Assembly (NCBI RefSeq): GCF_900231165.1
Contig: NZ_LT960614.1
Location: 5,038,001 to 5,102,000 of the forward strand
DNA from: Hartmannibacter diazotrophicus
GTDB lineage: Bacteria; Pseudomonadota; Alphaproteobacteria; Rhizobiales; Pleomorphomonadaceae
Length of the DNA: 64,000 bases
Direction: 5' to 3'
Shown in pieces: positions 18,747 through 28,928 of this stretch (the stretch's first letter is position 1; each line of letters starts with the position of its first letter). The position numbers and the translations under genes are program-made. The notes below the pieces were generated by a model. That model did no database searches and had not been told where the DNA came from. It worked only from the letters and a program-made list of their open reading frames with translations.

Positions 18747-20626
18747 GCGGCTCCCTTTGCCGGTTGACGGTCTCTCTTGCGCACATGTGCCAGGAGCAGC
18801 GTCAGCGCCGCCGGCGTGATGCCGTCGATGCGCGACGCCTGGCCGAGCGTTACGGGACGGACGACTTCAAGCCTCTGGCGGGCCTCGTTGGAAAGACCGA
18901 CGACGGCGCCGTAATCGAGATCGGGATCGATGCCGAGCGCCTCGTCACGCTGGAAGGCGGCGATGTCAGCCTCCTGGCGGCCGAGATAAACCGCATAGAG
19001 CGCCTCGGTCTCCAGCTGCTCGCGCGTCCGTTCCGAAAGCGAATCGAATTCCGGCCAGATCGCGGCCACCCGCGTACAGTCGATGTCGGCATAGGAGAGA
19101 AGATCATAGGCCGACCGGCGGATGCCATCCTGATTGAGCTGAATACCCTTCGACACCGCCTGGGCAGGCGTGACGTTCAGCGACTTCGCCATCGTCCGGG
19201 CCGCATCGAGAGAAGCCATGTCACGCGAGAAGGCCGACGCTCGCTCCCCTCCCACAAGGCCTAGATCGACCCCATAGGCCGTCAGGCGCTGGTCGGCATT
19301 GTCGGCCCTCAATGTCAGGCGATATTCGGCGCGAGAGGTGAACATGCGATAGGGCTCGCTGACACCGCGCGTCACGAGGTCGTCGACCATGACGCCGAGA
19401 TAGGCCGTGGAGCGGTCGATCACGACCGGCTCGCTCTCGCCAGCCCGGCGTGCGGCGTTGAGGCCAGCCAGAAGACCCTGTGCGCCGGCCTCCTCATAGC
19501 CGGTCGTTCCGTTGATCTGCCCGGCAAGAAACAGGCCGCGCTGCCTCTTCACCTCCAGCGTCGGCAAGAGCTCGCGCGGATCGACATGGTCGTATTCGAT
19601 CGCGTAGCCCGGCTGCAGGATACGCACGGTCTCCAAACCGGGGATCGTCTTCAGGAGGGCCTCCTGGGCGTCCTCCGGCAGGGACGTTGAAATCCCGTTG
19701 GGATAGATGGTGTCATCGTCGAGCCCTTCCGGCTCGAGAAAAATCTGGTGACCGTCGCGATCGCCGAAGCGAACGATCTTGTCCTCGATCGACGGGCAGT
19801 AGCGCGGCCCCCGGCTCTCGATCCGGCCGGAATACATCGCCGAGCGATTGAGGTTTGCCCGGATCACATCATGGGTCGCCGGCGTCGTCCGGGTGATGTG
19901 ACAGGGCACCTGCGGCGTGGTGATCGCCGCTGTCATCGTGGAGAAGGGCGTCGGCGGTGTGTCGCCCGGCTGTTCTTCAAGGCTCGCCCAGTCGATGGTC
20001 CGGCCGTCGAGTCGCGGCGGCGTACCGGTCTTGAGACGGCCGAGCGAGAGGCCGAGCCGAGCCAGCGTCGCGGACAACCCCATCGCCGGAGCCTCGCCAA
20101 CCCGGCCGGCCGGCGTGGTCTTGTCGCCGATGTGGATGAGGCCGCGCAGGAATGTCCCGGTCGTCAGCACAACGGTCGCCGTGCGGATCGAGCGCCCGTC
20201 CGACAGCAGCACCGAACGGATATGACCGTCAGCACCGATGTCGAGATCATCAACCTCACCCTCAATCACGTCGAGGCCGTGGATCATCCTGATCTCCGCC
20301 TGCATTGCCTCGCGATAGAGTTTGCGATCAGCCTGTGCCCTCGGTCCTCGCACCGCCGGACCCTTGCGGCGATTGAGCAGACGAAACTGGATGCCGGCGC
20401 GATCGGCCACACGGCCCATCAAGCCATCCAGGGCATCGATCTCACGGACAAGATGGCCCTTGCCGAGACCGCCGATGGCCGGATTACAGGACATCACGCC
20501 GATGGTGGCGAAGCGATGAGTCACGAGCGCGGTGCGGGCACCGGCACGGGCCGAGGCGGCTGCCGCCTCCGTACCTGCGTGACCGCCACCGATCACCACC
20601 ACGTCATACTGCGAGGTCTGAGTCAT
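18743..20626 (-). CDS. mnmG: tRNA uridine-5-carboxymethylaminomethyl modification enzyme MnmG (GidA)
   Basis: A 627-residue FAD protein, full length. The dinucleotide fold is [14 protein letters not shown] (11-24). [36 protein letters not shown] and the late [19 protein letters not shown] are MnmG signatures. With MnmE it installs the carboxymethylaminomethyl group on U34 of several tRNAs. It is followed at once by rsmG. Upstream, 274 bp with two parS sites separate it from mnmE on the same strand. Confidence 0.97.
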   Translation of the reverse strand: MTQTSQYDVVVIGGGHAGTEAAAASARAGARTALVTHRFATIGVMSCNPAIGGLGKGHLVREIDALDGLMGRVADRAGIQFRLLNRRKGPAVRGPRAQADRKLYREAMQAEIRMIHGLDVIEGEVDDLDIGADGHIRSVLLSDGRSIRTATVVLTTGTFLRGLIHIGDKTTPAGRVGEAPAMGLSATLARLGLSLGRLKTGTPPRLDGRTIDWASLEEQPGDTPPTPFSTMTAAITTPQVPCHITRTTPATHDVIRANLNRSAMYSGRIESRGPRYCPSIEDKIVRFGDRDGHQIFLEPEGLDDDTIYPNGISTSLPEDAQEALLKTIPGLETVRILQPGYAIEYDHVDPRELLPTLEVKRQRGLFLAGQINGTTGYEEAGAQGLLAGLNAARRAGESEPVVIDRSTAYLGVMVDDLVTRGVSEPYRMFTSRAEYRLTLRADNADQRLTAYGVDLGLVGGERASAFSRDMASLDAARTMAKSLNVTPAQAVSKGIQLNQDGIRRSAYDLLSYADIDCTRVAAIWPEFDSLSERTREQLETEALYAVYLGRQEADIAAFQRDEALGIDPDLDYGAVVGLSNEARQRLEVVRPVTLGQASRIDGITPAALTLLLAHVRKRDRQPAKGAA

Positions 20627-20763
20627 TGAAGCTGAACCTGGGGACGAGAGGCAGCGGCGGAAAATGGTCTCCGCACTGCGCCCGCCAATGTCATGATTGA
20701 GCCCAGCTTCTACCTGAATCGCCCATCACCGTCAAAATGATGGACCCTCGAACGCCGAATGCC

Positions 20764-20779
20764 TGTTTCACGTGAAACA
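20764..20779. promoter_or_regulatory. parS site 1
   Basis: TGTTTCACGTGAAACA is a perfect match to the 16-bp consensus bound by chromosomal ParB. It lies in the mnmG-mnmE gap, about 7 kb left of the candidate origin and 3.7 kb from parB. Confidence 0.95.
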
Positions 20780-20844
20780 TTTCGAAGGCGAATCGGAATC
20801 CGGTCATCGCGACCGAAGCGGAGCGCAATTCACAAATTCACAGG

Positions 20845-20860
20845 TGTTTCACGTGAAACA
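20845..20860. promoter_or_regulatory. parS site 2
   Basis: A second identical 16-bp parS lies 81 bp from the first. Its right end runs into ACATCCACA (20858-20866), which matches the DnaA box consensus at seven of nine positions. That overlap may be chance. Confidence 0.95.
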
Positions 20861-20900
20861 TCCACAGCGCGCCTGCTTCATTCCGATAGCGAATCCAACG

Positions 20901-22238
20901 CTATTTGCCCACGCAAAAGCTAGCGAAAATGACCCCCAGCACATCTTCCACGCCAATTCGTCCAGACAATATCCCGAGGATATCCCCAGCTTCGCGCAAA
21001 TGCTCCGCTCTCAACTCCAGCGGCAAATGATCTCCCTTCACGCCGATATCCAGCGCCGCCAGAAAATCCTCAAGGCACCGGCGCTGGCGCTCCCGGGTGA
21101 CAATCGATGGCGTGGTGGGCGCCTGCTCCGCCAGGAACGCGCCAATCGATCGGATCAGATCGTCAAGCCCCTCCCCGCTCCGCACCGAGATGGAATGCTC
21201 AACCTCTGACGGATTTACCCAACCCTCCCGAACCAGATCGCGCTTCGTCTGCACCGCCCAGACAGGCCGGCGCTGAGACCGCAGGTCGGCCGGTGCCGGC
21301 TCACCAGTCTCCGTCAGCCAGAGCACGAGATCAGCATGCTCGGCCCGCTGCCGGGCGCGCCGAATGCCCTCGGCCTCGATCACGTCAGCCCCTTCGCGCA
21401 GGCCAGCCGTATCGACGAGCGTCACAGGATAGCCTCCAAGATCGAGGTGAACCTCCAGGCTGTCCCGCGTGGTGCCAGGGATATCCGTGACGATGGCGAC
21501 ATCGCGCCGGCTGAGGGCATTGAGGAGGCTGGACTTGCCGGCATTGGGCGGACCGACCAGAGCCACCTCGAAGCCGCTTCGAAGACGCTCGCCGAAATGG
21601 GCGCCGACAAGATGGCCGCGCACCTCATCGGCAAGATCGCCCATGTCCGACCAGATGCTGTCGGCCACCGACCCGGGCACATCTTCCTCGTCGGAAAAAT
21701 CGAGTTCCGCCTCGATCATCGCCCGTGCGTGGAGCAGCCGCGAACGCCAGCCTTCCACGAGCACTGCCAGCCCGCCATCCGCCTGCCGCAGGGCCTGCCG
21801 GCGCTGAGCCTCCGTCTCGGCATCGATCAGGTCGGCGATGCCCTCCACCTCCGTGAGATCGAGCTTGCCGTTCTCGAACGCCCGACGCGTGAAGTCTCCC
21901 GCCTGCGCAAGGCGAAGCCCATCCAGCGATCCAAAAGCCCGCAGCATGGCCGCGACGACGGCACGGCCACCATGCAGATGCAATTCGGCCATATCCTCCC
22001 CGGTAGCGCTGGCCGGCCCTTCGAAGAAGATGAGGAGACCCCGGTCGATCAGTCCGCCATCCGCCGGGTCGCGAAAGGCGCGAAGCACAGCGCGGCGCGG
22101 CGGTGGCACGGAACCCGAAATCTTTTCGAGTCCGAATCGAACGCGCGGACCGCTCAGCCGTATGACCGCAATGCCGGAGGGCGGTGCGCCGGACGACAAG
22201 GCAAAGATCGTATCCGTCGTTTCATCGGCATGAACCAT
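20901..22238 (-). CDS. mnmE: tRNA modification GTPase MnmE (TrmE)
   Basis: A 445-residue GTPase. An N-terminal tetrahydrofolate-binding domain with TIFALSSGAPPSGIAVIRLSG in part leads to helical regions and an inserted G domain. The G domain has GPPNAGKSS (near 228), DIPGTTRD, DTAGLR and a TKRD in place of the usual NKxD. The C-terminal FCVGK holds the catalytic cysteine. It works with MnmG on U34 of tRNA. Start ATG 22238 with AGGAGA 6 nt upstream. It diverges from the thioredoxin-domain gene at 22346. Confidence 0.96.
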   Translation of the reverse strand: MVHADETTDTIFALSSGAPPSGIAVIRLSGPRVRFGLEKISGSVPPPRRAVLRAFRDPADGGLIDRGLLIFFEGPASATGEDMAELHLHGGRAVVAAMLRAFGSLDGLRLAQAGDFTRRAFENGKLDLTEVEGIADLIDAETEAQRRQALRQADGGLAVLVEGWRSRLLHARAMIEAELDFSDEEDVPGSVADSIWSDMGDLADEVRGHLVGAHFGERLRSGFEVALVGPPNAGKSSLLNALSRRDVAIVTDIPGTTRDSLEVHLDLGGYPVTLVDTAGLREGADVIEAEGIRRARQRAEHADLVLWLTETGEPAPADLRSQRRPVWAVQTKRDLVREGWVNPSEVEHSISVRSGEGLDDLIRSIGAFLAEQAPTTPSIVTRERQRRCLEDFLAALDIGVKGDHLPLELRAEHLREAGDILGILSGRIGVEDVLGVIFASFCVGK

Positions 22239-22345
22239 GCCGGGTCTCCTGTCTTCTATCGCGGGTGCAAAGCCGTTAGCTTCGGGCCGTCGCCGCGCCA
22301 GCCAATGCCACGTTCAGGCCAAGATGAGAAGAGGACGCGATCAGG

Positions 22346-24346
22346 ATGACCAATCGCCTCGCTGGAGAAACCAGCCCCTATCTCCTGCAGCATGCGGATA
22401 ACCCGGTCGACTGGTGGCCTTGGAACGCCGAGGCTCTTGCCCATGCAAGGGATGCCGGCAAGCCCATCCTGCTGTCGATCGGCTACGCCGCCTGCCACTG
22501 GTGCCATGTCATGGCCCATGAGAGCTTCGAGGACAGCGAGACGGCAGACCTCATGAACCGGCTCTTCGTCAACATCAAGGTCGACCGCGAAGAGCGCCCG
22601 GACATCGACCAGATCTACATGTCCGCCCTGCAGGCCCTTGGCGTGCCGGGCGGCTGGCCGCTGACGATGTTCCTCACGCCCGATGGCGCTCCCTTCTGGG
22701 GCGGGACCTATTTCCCGAAGGTCGGACGCTATGGCCAACCTGCCTTTGCCGACGTCCTCAACGGCATTGTCGCGACGATGGCCTCCAAGCCCGACGACGT
22801 CGGCCAGAATCGCGACGCGTTGCTGCATCACCTGCGTAAGAAACGCCAACAGCGCGGCACTAGGCTCGACGGCCAGATGCTCGACCTTGCCGCCGACAAG
22901 CTGTTCTCCATCATGGATGCCGTCAACGGCGGCTTCCAGGGCGCACCGAAATTCCCGCAGGTCATGGTTCTCGATCTTCTCTGGCGGATCGGCCTGCGCC
23001 GGCCGGAGCCGAAGTTCGTCAGCGTGGTGGAACATACCCTGGAGCGCATTTCGAACGGCGGAATCTACGACCATCTCGGCGGTGGCTATTCGCGCTATTC
23101 CGTCGACGAGAGATGGCTCGCACCGCATTTCGAAAAAATGCTCTACGACAACGGCCTGCTGCTGGAGCTTCTTGCCCGCGCCTGCCGAAAGTCCGGGTCG
23201 GAACTGTTTCGTCGCCGAATCGAGGAGACGGTCACCTGGCTGCTGCGCGACATGGCTCTCGAGGGCGGGGCCTTTGCCGCCAGTCTGGATGCCGACTCCG
23301 AGGGCGAGGAGGGTCGCGCCTATGTCTGGTCCCGCGAGGAGGTGGAAGACATCCTCGGCGCGGGGGCCGATGACTTCTGCGGCGTCTACGACGTCACGGC
23401 CGGCGGCAACTGGGAAGGCCACAACATTCTCAATCGGCTCGCCTCCCATGGCGGGCCATTGACGGAAGACCAGCTGGCGCCCCTGAGGCAGAAACTTCTG
23501 GAGCACCGCAACAGGCGCGTCCAGCCCGGGCGTGACGACAAGTGTCTTGCCGACTGGAACGGCCTGGCCATTGCCGGTCTCGCCGAAGTCGCCATCGCCC
23601 TCGATCGTCCCGACTGGCTCGACGCTGCAAAATGCGCCTATCGTTTTGTCGCCGATTCAATGCAGAAGGATGGACGGCTCTGCCACAGTGCACGCGGCGC
23701 GCAGCGCGTCTTCCCCGGAATGGCGACGGACCATGCCAACATGGCCAAGGCCGCCCTTGCCTTGCACCAGGCGACCTTCGATCCCGTCTATATCGACGAT
23801 GCCAGCCGTTGGATCGAAGAGCTCGACCGGCATTATCAGGCCGAGGATGGCAGCTACTGCCTTTCCGCCGACGATGCCGACGATCTCATCGTCCGGCCGC
23901 AATCAGTGATGGACGAAGCAACGCCGAATGCCAACGGCATTGCAGCCGGGATTTCGGTGGACCTCTATCTCCTGACCGGCAGGTCCGCGCACCTCGAACG
24001 GGCCGACCGCATCCTGGGCTCGGCCGGAACGGCGGTCGGGCGCAATGTCGTCGGAACGGCAAGCCTGATGTCGGCGTTCGCCCGGCGGCTCGATCTGCAA
24101 ACGGTCGCGATTGTCGGACCATCGGGTCCGGTTCGCGATGACCTTGCAAGAACGGCCAGGCATTATTGGCCGATGGCCGTTCTTTTCGTCGCCGAATCGA
24201 CCGGCGATCTCGAGGATGGACATCCGGCCGCCGGCAAGACCGCCATCGAAGGATTGCCCACCGCCTATGTCTGTTCCGGCCAGCAATGCTCGTTGCCGAT
24301 CCACGAGCCTGAAGAGCTCGCCGCCCTGGCCGTCAACGCACTCTAG
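22346..24346 (+). CDS. Thioredoxin-domain / six-hairpin glycosidase-like protein (DUF255, YyaL/SSP411 family)
   Basis: A 666-residue protein. The N-terminal thioredoxin-like domain (about 1-165) begins [21 protein letters not shown] in part and has [17 protein letters not shown], a CxxC redox site. The rest is an alpha/alpha-barrel resembling N-acylglucosamine epimerases, with [16 protein letters not shown] and [11 protein letters not shown]. The family is widespread from bacteria to animal spermatogenesis-associated protein 20, and its biochemical role is not settled. It is a single gene, divergent from mnmE and convergent with rho across a shared terminator. Confidence 0.92.
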   Translation: MTNRLAGETSPYLLQHADNPVDWWPWNAEALAHARDAGKPILLSIGYAACHWCHVMAHESFEDSETADLMNRLFVNIKVDREERPDIDQIYMSALQALGVPGGWPLTMFLTPDGAPFWGGTYFPKVGRYGQPAFADVLNGIVATMASKPDDVGQNRDALLHHLRKKRQQRGTRLDGQMLDLAADKLFSIMDAVNGGFQGAPKFPQVMVLDLLWRIGLRRPEPKFVSVVEHTLERISNGGIYDHLGGGYSRYSVDERWLAPHFEKMLYDNGLLLELLARACRKSGSELFRRRIEETVTWLLRDMALEGGAFAASLDADSEGEEGRAYVWSREEVEDILGAGADDFCGVYDVTAGGNWEGHNILNRLASHGGPLTEDQLAPLRQKLLEHRNRRVQPGRDDKCLADWNGLAIAGLAEVAIALDRPDWLDAAKCAYRFVADSMQKDGRLCHSARGAQRVFPGMATDHANMAKAALALHQATFDPVYIDDASRWIEELDRHYQAEDGSYCLSADDADDLIVRPQSVMDEATPNANGIAAGISVDLYLLTGRSAHLERADRILGSAGTAVGRNVVGTASLMSAFARRLDLQTVAIVGPSGPVRDDLARTARHYWPMAVLFVAESTGDLEDGHPAAGKTAIEGLPTAYVCSGQQCSLPIHEPEELAALAVNAL

Positions 24347-24364
24347 TCCCGAGACATCCGACGC

Positions 24365-24404
24365 AAAAAGGCCGCCGGACATGACGCCCGGCGGCCTTTG
24401 TTTT
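24365..24404. terminator. Bidirectional intrinsic terminator between the DUF255 gene and rho
   Basis: AAAGGCCGCCGG (24367-24378) and CCGGCGGCCTTT (24388-24399) are perfect 12-bp arms around a 9-nt loop. A TTTGTTTT tract follows on the plus strand, and five A precede it, giving T on the minus strand. It serves the convergent genes on both sides. Confidence 0.9.
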
Positions 24405-24438
24405 GAATCCGAATCGATGATCCGTCCGATCGTGTCGA

Positions 24439-25704
24439 TCAGGTATTCATGGAATCGAAGAAGTCGCTGTTGCTTCTCGTCTGCCGCAGCTTGTCGAGCA
24501 AAAATTCCACCGCGTCGGTCGTCCCCATGGGATTGAGGATACGCCGCAGAACGAAGGTCTTCTTGAGCTTGTCCGGAGGCACCAGAAGGTCCTCCTTGCG
24601 GGTACCGGAGCGCTGGATATCGATCGCCGGGAAGACGCGCTTGTCGGAGATCTTCCGGTCGAGGATGATTTCCGAGTTGCCGGTGCCCTTGAACTCTTCG
24701 AAGATCACTTCGTCCATGCGGCTGCCGGTGTCGATCAGCGCGGTCGCGATGATCGTCAGCGATCCGCCTTCCTCGATGTTACGGGCCGCGCCGAAGAAAC
24801 GCTTCGGGCGCTGCAGGGCATTGGCGTCGACACCGCCGGTCAGCACCTTGCCGGAGGACGGCACGACGGTGTTGTAGGCGCGGCCGAGACGGGTGATCGA
24901 ATCGAGCAGGATGACGACATCGCGTCCATGCTCGACGAGGCGCTTGGCCTTCTCGATCACCATTTCGGCGACCTGGACGTGGCGGGCGGCCGGCTCGTCA
25001 AAGGTCGAGGAGACAACCTCGCCCTTCACCGAACGCTGCATGTCGGTGACTTCTTCCGGACGCTCGTCGATCAGGAGAACGATCAGATAGCATTCCGGAT
25101 GGTTGGTCGTGATCGAATGGGCGATGTTCTGAAGCAGCACCGTCTTGCCGGTCCGCGGCGGCGCGACGATCAGCGCGCGCTGGCCCTTGCCGAGCGGTGC
25201 GACCAGATCGATGATCCGCGCCGACAGGTCCTTCGGCGTCGTTCCCTCGACCTCCATCCGGAAGCGCTCGTCCGGATAGAGCGGCGTCAGGTTGTCGAAG
25301 TGGACCTTGTGGCGGGCCTTGTCCGGATCCTCGAAATTGACGGTGTTGACCTTGAGGAGCGCGAAGTAGCGTTCGCCTTCCTTCGGGCTGCGGATCTGGC
25401 CCTCGACCGTGTCACCCGTGCGCAGCGAAAACCGCCGGATCTGGGAGGGCGACACGTAGATGTCGTCCGGACCCGGAAGATAGTTGGCATCCGGAGAGCG
25501 CAGGAATCCGAAGCCGTCCTGCAGCACTTCGACAACGCCTTCGCCGATGATGTCGACGTCCTGGGCGGCCAGCTGCTTCAGGATGGCAAACATCAGTTCC
25601 TGTTTGCGCATGGTGGAGGCGTTCTCGACCTCCAGTTCCTCCGCGACCGTCAGCAGTTCGGTCGGCGTCTTGGATTTCAGATCCTGGAGTTTCATCTCCG
25701 GCAT
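24439..25704 (-). CDS. rho: Transcription termination factor Rho
   Basis: A 421-residue hexameric RNA helicase. The N-terminal helical and cold-shock-like RNA-binding domain includes [20 protein letters not shown] in part. The ATPase part has Walker [15 protein letters not shown], then [26 protein letters not shown] and a GVDANAL Q-loop region. It ends untranslated transcripts. The start could be the ATG at 25704 or the one at 25692 ([11 protein letters not shown], the usual family start). A 324-bp leader separates it from hemJ, which would suit the autoregulation seen for rho elsewhere. Confidence 0.97.
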   Translation of the reverse strand: MPEMKLQDLKSKTPTELLTVAEELEVENASTMRKQELMFAILKQLAAQDVDIIGEGVVEVLQDGFGFLRSPDANYLPGPDDIYVSPSQIRRFSLRTGDTVEGQIRSPKEGERYFALLKVNTVNFEDPDKARHKVHFDNLTPLYPDERFRMEVEGTTPKDLSARIIDLVAPLGKGQRALIVAPPRTGKTVLLQNIAHSITTNHPECYLIVLLIDERPEEVTDMQRSVKGEVVSSTFDEPAARHVQVAEMVIEKAKRLVEHGRDVVILLDSITRLGRAYNTVVPSSGKVLTGGVDANALQRPKRFFGAARNIEEGGSLTIIATALIDTGSRMDEVIFEEFKGTGNSEIILDRKISDKRVFPAIDIQRSGTRKEDLLVPPDKLKKTFVLRRILNPMGTTDAVEFLLDKLRQTRSNSDFFDSMNT

Positions 25705-26028
25705 AAATCGTTCGCTCGCTCAGTGTGAAAATTCGCAATCGCAGGCTTGTGGGCAGGCGATCAGATAGAAGGTTGGAGACGGCTTCACCCCTAAATCTAT
25801 CGGAAGTGAGCCGGAACAGGAGAGTGCTTGGGCGGAGCTTTCGGGACCGCAGACTGGGTCATCAGGTCCGCCGCCCTGCCAATGTCGGCGCCGGAGATCG
25901 GACGGCACGTTCGATTTGATCGAACAGCCATGCTTCGCCCGGCGACCCAGTCCATATGAACAGAGACACGATTCGTATAGTCGCTTTGCTCGCCAATCAC
26001 AAGACCAGCATTTCTGCGGATGGTGCGA
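25705..26028. other. Leader region of rho
   Basis: No supported gene. The stretch is less GC-rich near 25960-26030 and presumably holds the rho promoter and an untranslated leader. I see no strong hairpin-plus-T structure. Confidence 0.4.
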
Positions 26029-26451
26029 TCAAAACGGTTTCAACACCACTAGAAGCACGATGCCCACCAGAAGAAGCGTCGGCACCTCGTTGATCATCCG
26101 GTAAAACCGGGCGGTATGCCTATTCTGATCCTTGGCGAAATCTTTGACCCATTTCGCGCACAGCCCATGGAAGCCGGACAGGATGACCACAAGCAGAAGC
26201 TTGGCATGGAGCCAGCCCGACAGAAAGAAACCGCCTTCGTAGGCCGTCCAGAGACCAAAAACCCAAGTTGAAATCATGGCCGGCGTCATGATCGCCTTGA
26301 GAAGACGGCGTTCCATGACCTTGAAGGTCTCGGACTTGTCCGATCCGGCCACGGCATCAGCATGATAGACAAACAGCCGCGGCAGATAAAAGGTTCCGGC
26401 CATCCAGGCGATGACGGAAATGATATGGAGAGCCTTCAGCCAGTCATACAT
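26029..26451 (-). CDS. hemJ: Protoporphyrinogen IX oxidase HemJ
   Basis: A 140-residue membrane protein with about four hydrophobic segments. The conserved start MYDWLKALHIISVIAWMAG carries the His of the family, followed by FYLPRLFVYH, the KAIMTPAM segment and the terminal RMINEVPTLLLVGIVLLVVLKPF in part. HemJ oxidises protoporphyrinogen IX in haem synthesis in many proteobacteria that lack HemG/HemY. It lies 60 bp behind hemE on the same strand, so the two form a haem operon next to the origin. Confidence 0.92.
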   Translation of the reverse strand: MYDWLKALHIISVIAWMAGTFYLPRLFVYHADAVAGSDKSETFKVMERRLLKAIMTPAMISTWVFGLWTAYEGGFFLSGWLHAKLLLVVILSGFHGLCAKWVKDFAKDQNRHTARFYRMINEVPTLLLVGIVLLVVLKPF

Positions 26452-26511
26452 CGTCCGTCGCCCCGTCTATCGCGTCCCGCTCATTGCCTTCAAAACTCTG
26501 TGACAGCCCGC

Positions 26512-27555
26512 TCAGACCGGTTCTCCGCGAACCCGCCGGACCATTCGCTCCACGTTCTCGACAGGGGCGTCAGGCGTGATGCCGTGGCCGAGATTGAAGA
26601 TGAACGGCCCGTCCGAAAAAGCCTCAAGCACCATGTCCACGCCGCGGTCCAGCGCATCTCCGCCGACGATCAGCCGCATCGGGTCGAGATTGCCCTGGAT
26701 CGCGACAGCCTTCTGAACCTCGTTGCGGGCAAAATCGAACGGCACCGACCAGTCGAGGCCGACCGCATTGACGCCCGTCTCCCGGACATAGAGCGGCAGG
26801 AAAGCATTGGCGCCTTTTGGAAAGCCGATGATGCGCGCACCGGGCACCTGCTGGCGCACGCCCTCCACGATCCGGCGCATTGGCTCCATCGCAAAGGCCC
26901 TGAAGCCTTCCTCGTCGAGAGCCCCCGCCCAGCTGTCAAAGACCTGGACGGCATCCGCCCCCGCCCTCAACTGGGCGACAAGGTAACGGATCGAAGCCTC
27001 GACCAGACGGTCGATCAGGATCGTGAAGGCCTTCCTTTGCCCGAGAGCGGCCCGTCTGGCCGGTCCCTGGTCCGGGGTGCCCCGTCCCGCCACCATATAG
27101 GTCGCAACCGTCCAGGGAGCCCCACAGAAGCCGAGAAGCGTTGTCTCGCCCGGAAGAGCCTGCCGGATGCGTGACACGGCCTCCAGCACAGGCTCAAGCT
27201 TGCCAAGGACAATCTCCGGATCGAGGTCTTCGACCTTGTCGAAATCGATCGGATCCAGTCTCGGTCCCTCTCCTTCGACGAAACGGACCCGTTGCCCCAG
27301 TGCGTCAGGGATGACGAGAATATCCGAAAAGAGAATGGCCCCATCAAAGCCAAAGCGGCGGATCGGCTGGAGTGTGACCTCCGTGGCAAGATCCGGGGAG
27401 TAGCAGAGATTGAGAAAGCTTCCCGCCTTGGCACGGGTCTCGCGATATTCGGGCAGGTACCGTCCTGCCTGACGCATCATCCAGAGAGGGGGTCGTTCCA
27501 GACGCTCTCCGTCGAGAACACGGATGAGCCTGCGCTTGGGCGCATTGTCTGTCAT
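26512..27555 (-). CDS. hemE: Uroporphyrinogen decarboxylase
   Basis: A 347-residue TIM-barrel enzyme. It has [19 protein letters not shown] near residue 20, [16 protein letters not shown] with the key Asp, [13 protein letters not shown], and late [17 protein letters not shown]. It converts uroporphyrinogen III to coproporphyrinogen III. The start ATG 27555 follows a GGGGGT stretch. In Caulobacter and other Alphaproteobacteria, hemE borders the replication origin, and the same layout is seen here. Confidence 0.97.
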   Translation of the reverse strand: MTDNAPKRRLIRVLDGERLERPPLWMMRQAGRYLPEYRETRAKAGSFLNLCYSPDLATEVTLQPIRRFGFDGAILFSDILVIPDALGQRVRFVEGEGPRLDPIDFDKVEDLDPEIVLGKLEPVLEAVSRIRQALPGETTLLGFCGAPWTVATYMVAGRGTPDQGPARRAALGQRKAFTILIDRLVEASIRYLVAQLRAGADAVQVFDSWAGALDEEGFRAFAMEPMRRIVEGVRQQVPGARIIGFPKGANAFLPLYVRETGVNAVGLDWSVPFDFARNEVQKAVAIQGNLDPMRLIVGGDALDRGVDMVLEAFSDGPFIFNLGHGITPDAPVENVERMVRRVRGEPV

Positions 27556-28081
27556 CGCCGCTTACCCCCAGTCATGAAAACAAAGAATCTTATGATTAGG
27601 ATTCTTTTTGGTTTCTGTTTGGTGGGTGGATATCAGGGATCGATATGGATTCACAATCCATTCCGATCCGGCCCGTCACGGCGATATGGCGGCACAAATG
27701 CAAGGCTGTCGGGACCAATCGTGAGGACAGAAAAATTCCTTATGAATTTCATGTCGTTATGCGATTCATATCGCAGCCGATCCTGTGGATAGGGACTGCA
27801 AAGCACCGGAAGGCTGTCAGAAAAGCCGCGCTCGTACCATCTTTCCACAGCGGCGCCGGGAAAAAGCCAGATCGCCCGGACCTGTGGACCGATTTTCGGG
27901 TTATCGACAGCCCCGGGACGCTCCGGCGATTCCGGGCCGAGTTGTCAGCCATTTCAGCAAGTCTGGGGAAAACAACGCGGACAACAGCCGAGTTTCAGGA
28001 ATAAGTCTCTGAAACAAATGAAAAAATTGAAAGACCACTCATGAGATGGCTCAGGATATGCCGACGCCAAGCGAGGGATCG
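27556..28081. other. Candidate chromosomal replication origin (oriC)
   Basis: This is the longest clearly non-coding gap, between hemE and the DUF299 gene, the position of the Caulobacter origin. It has DnaA-box-like sites: TGTGGATAG at 27784-27792 (8 of 9 on the minus strand), TTATCGACA at 27901-27909 (8 of 9) and CTTTCCACA at 27841-27849 (7 of 9). Five GANTC sites start at 27585, 27600, 27648, 27763 and 27928. AT-rich tracts lie at about 27575-27660, 27725-27775 and 27995-28040. No TTAA-N7-TTAA CtrA box was seen. Flanking genes run away from it on both sides. Confidence 0.8.
27582..27607. repeat. Inverted repeat with GANTC sites at the hemE edge of the origin
   Basis: AAAGAATC (27582-27589) and GATTCTTT (27600-27607) are perfect arms 10 nt apart, and each arm holds a GANTC site. 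It sits 27 bp upstream of hemE, probably in its promoter region, within the AT-rich end of the origin. Confidence 0.6.
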
Positions 28082-28924
28082 ATGACTCAGGCCAAGACCT
28101 ATTTCCATCTCCACCTGATTTCGGATTCCACCGGAGAAACGCTCCTGACGGTCGGCCGCGCCGTCTCGGCCCGCTACGAGAACATCGTCGCCATCGAGCA
28201 TGTCTACCCGCTGGTGCGGACCGCCCGCCATCTGGAAAGGGTGATCGAGGACATCGAGGCCTCGCCCGGCATCGTTCTCTATACGATCGTCGACAGGGAC
28301 CTGTCGCAGCGCCTGGAAAAGGCCTGCGCCGAGACCGGATTGCCGGCCGTTTCCGTGCTCGATTCCGTCATCGATGCCTTCCACAAGTTCCTGAATCTGC
28401 CGGCAACCTCCAAGGTCGGGGCCCAACATGTCCTTGATTCCGGCTATTTCGATCGCATCGACGCGCTGAATTTCACGATGGCCCACGACGACGGGCAACT
28501 GCCGGACGATATCGAGCAGGCCGATGTCGTGATCGTCGGCATCAGCCGGACGTCGAAGACACCGACCAGCATGTATCTGGCGATCCGCGGCGTCAAAGTC
28601 GCCAACTTGCCGCTGATCCCGGGGGTTCCGGTGCCCGAAGCGGTCGTCAATGCCAAACGGCCGCTGGTCGTGGGCCTCATCGCCAGTGCCGAAAGCATTC
28701 TCCACATTCGCCAGAACCGCCTGCTGGCCCTTGGCGCCGGTTCGCAGCCAAGCAACTATGTCGACCGCGCGACCATCGCCAGGGAGGTGGGGCAGGCGCG
28801 CAGCCTGTTCGTCGAGCACAAGTGGCCGGTGATAGACGTTACCCGCCGCTCGATCGAGGAAACGTCCACCGCCATCCTTTCGCTCCTGAACCAGCATCGT
28901 TACGGCGAGGACCAGACGACCTGA
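28082..28924 (+). CDS. Kinase/pyrophosphorylase of the DUF299 (PpsR/PDRP) family
   Basis: A 280-residue protein with the family start YFHLHLISDSTGETLLTVGRA in part and the P-loop-like GISRTSKTPTSMYLA near residue 155. DUF299 proteins switch pyruvate-phosphate dikinase or PEP synthase by ADP-dependent phosphorylation and Pi-dependent dephosphorylation; in Alphaproteobacteria the target is usually the dikinase. The ATG at 28082 has GAGG 5 nt upstream; an ATG at 28046 would add 12 residues. It is the first gene right of the origin, as in Caulobacter. Confidence 0.93.
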   Translation: MTQAKTYFHLHLISDSTGETLLTVGRAVSARYENIVAIEHVYPLVRTARHLERVIEDIEASPGIVLYTIVDRDLSQRLEKACAETGLPAVSVLDSVIDAFHKFLNLPATSKVGAQHVLDSGYFDRIDALNFTMAHDDGQLPDDIEQADVVIVGISRTSKTPTSMYLAIRGVKVANLPLIPGVPVPEAVVNAKRPLVVGLIASAESILHIRQNRLLALGAGSQPSNYVDRATIAREVGQARSLFVEHKWPVIDVTRRSIEETSTAILSLLNQHRYGEDQTT

Positions 28925-28928
28925 AGGT

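Noticed and set aside
20901-22238. TKRD instead of NKxD in the MnmE G4 motif as a sign of lost GTPase function
   Set aside because: Thr in place of Asn at this position is common in alphaproteobacterial MnmE as far as I recall, and all other G motifs and the terminal Cys are intact.
28046-28081. Upstream ATG extending the DUF299 protein by 12 residues
   Set aside because: The ATG at 28082 has a better ribosome site and fits the family N-terminus.
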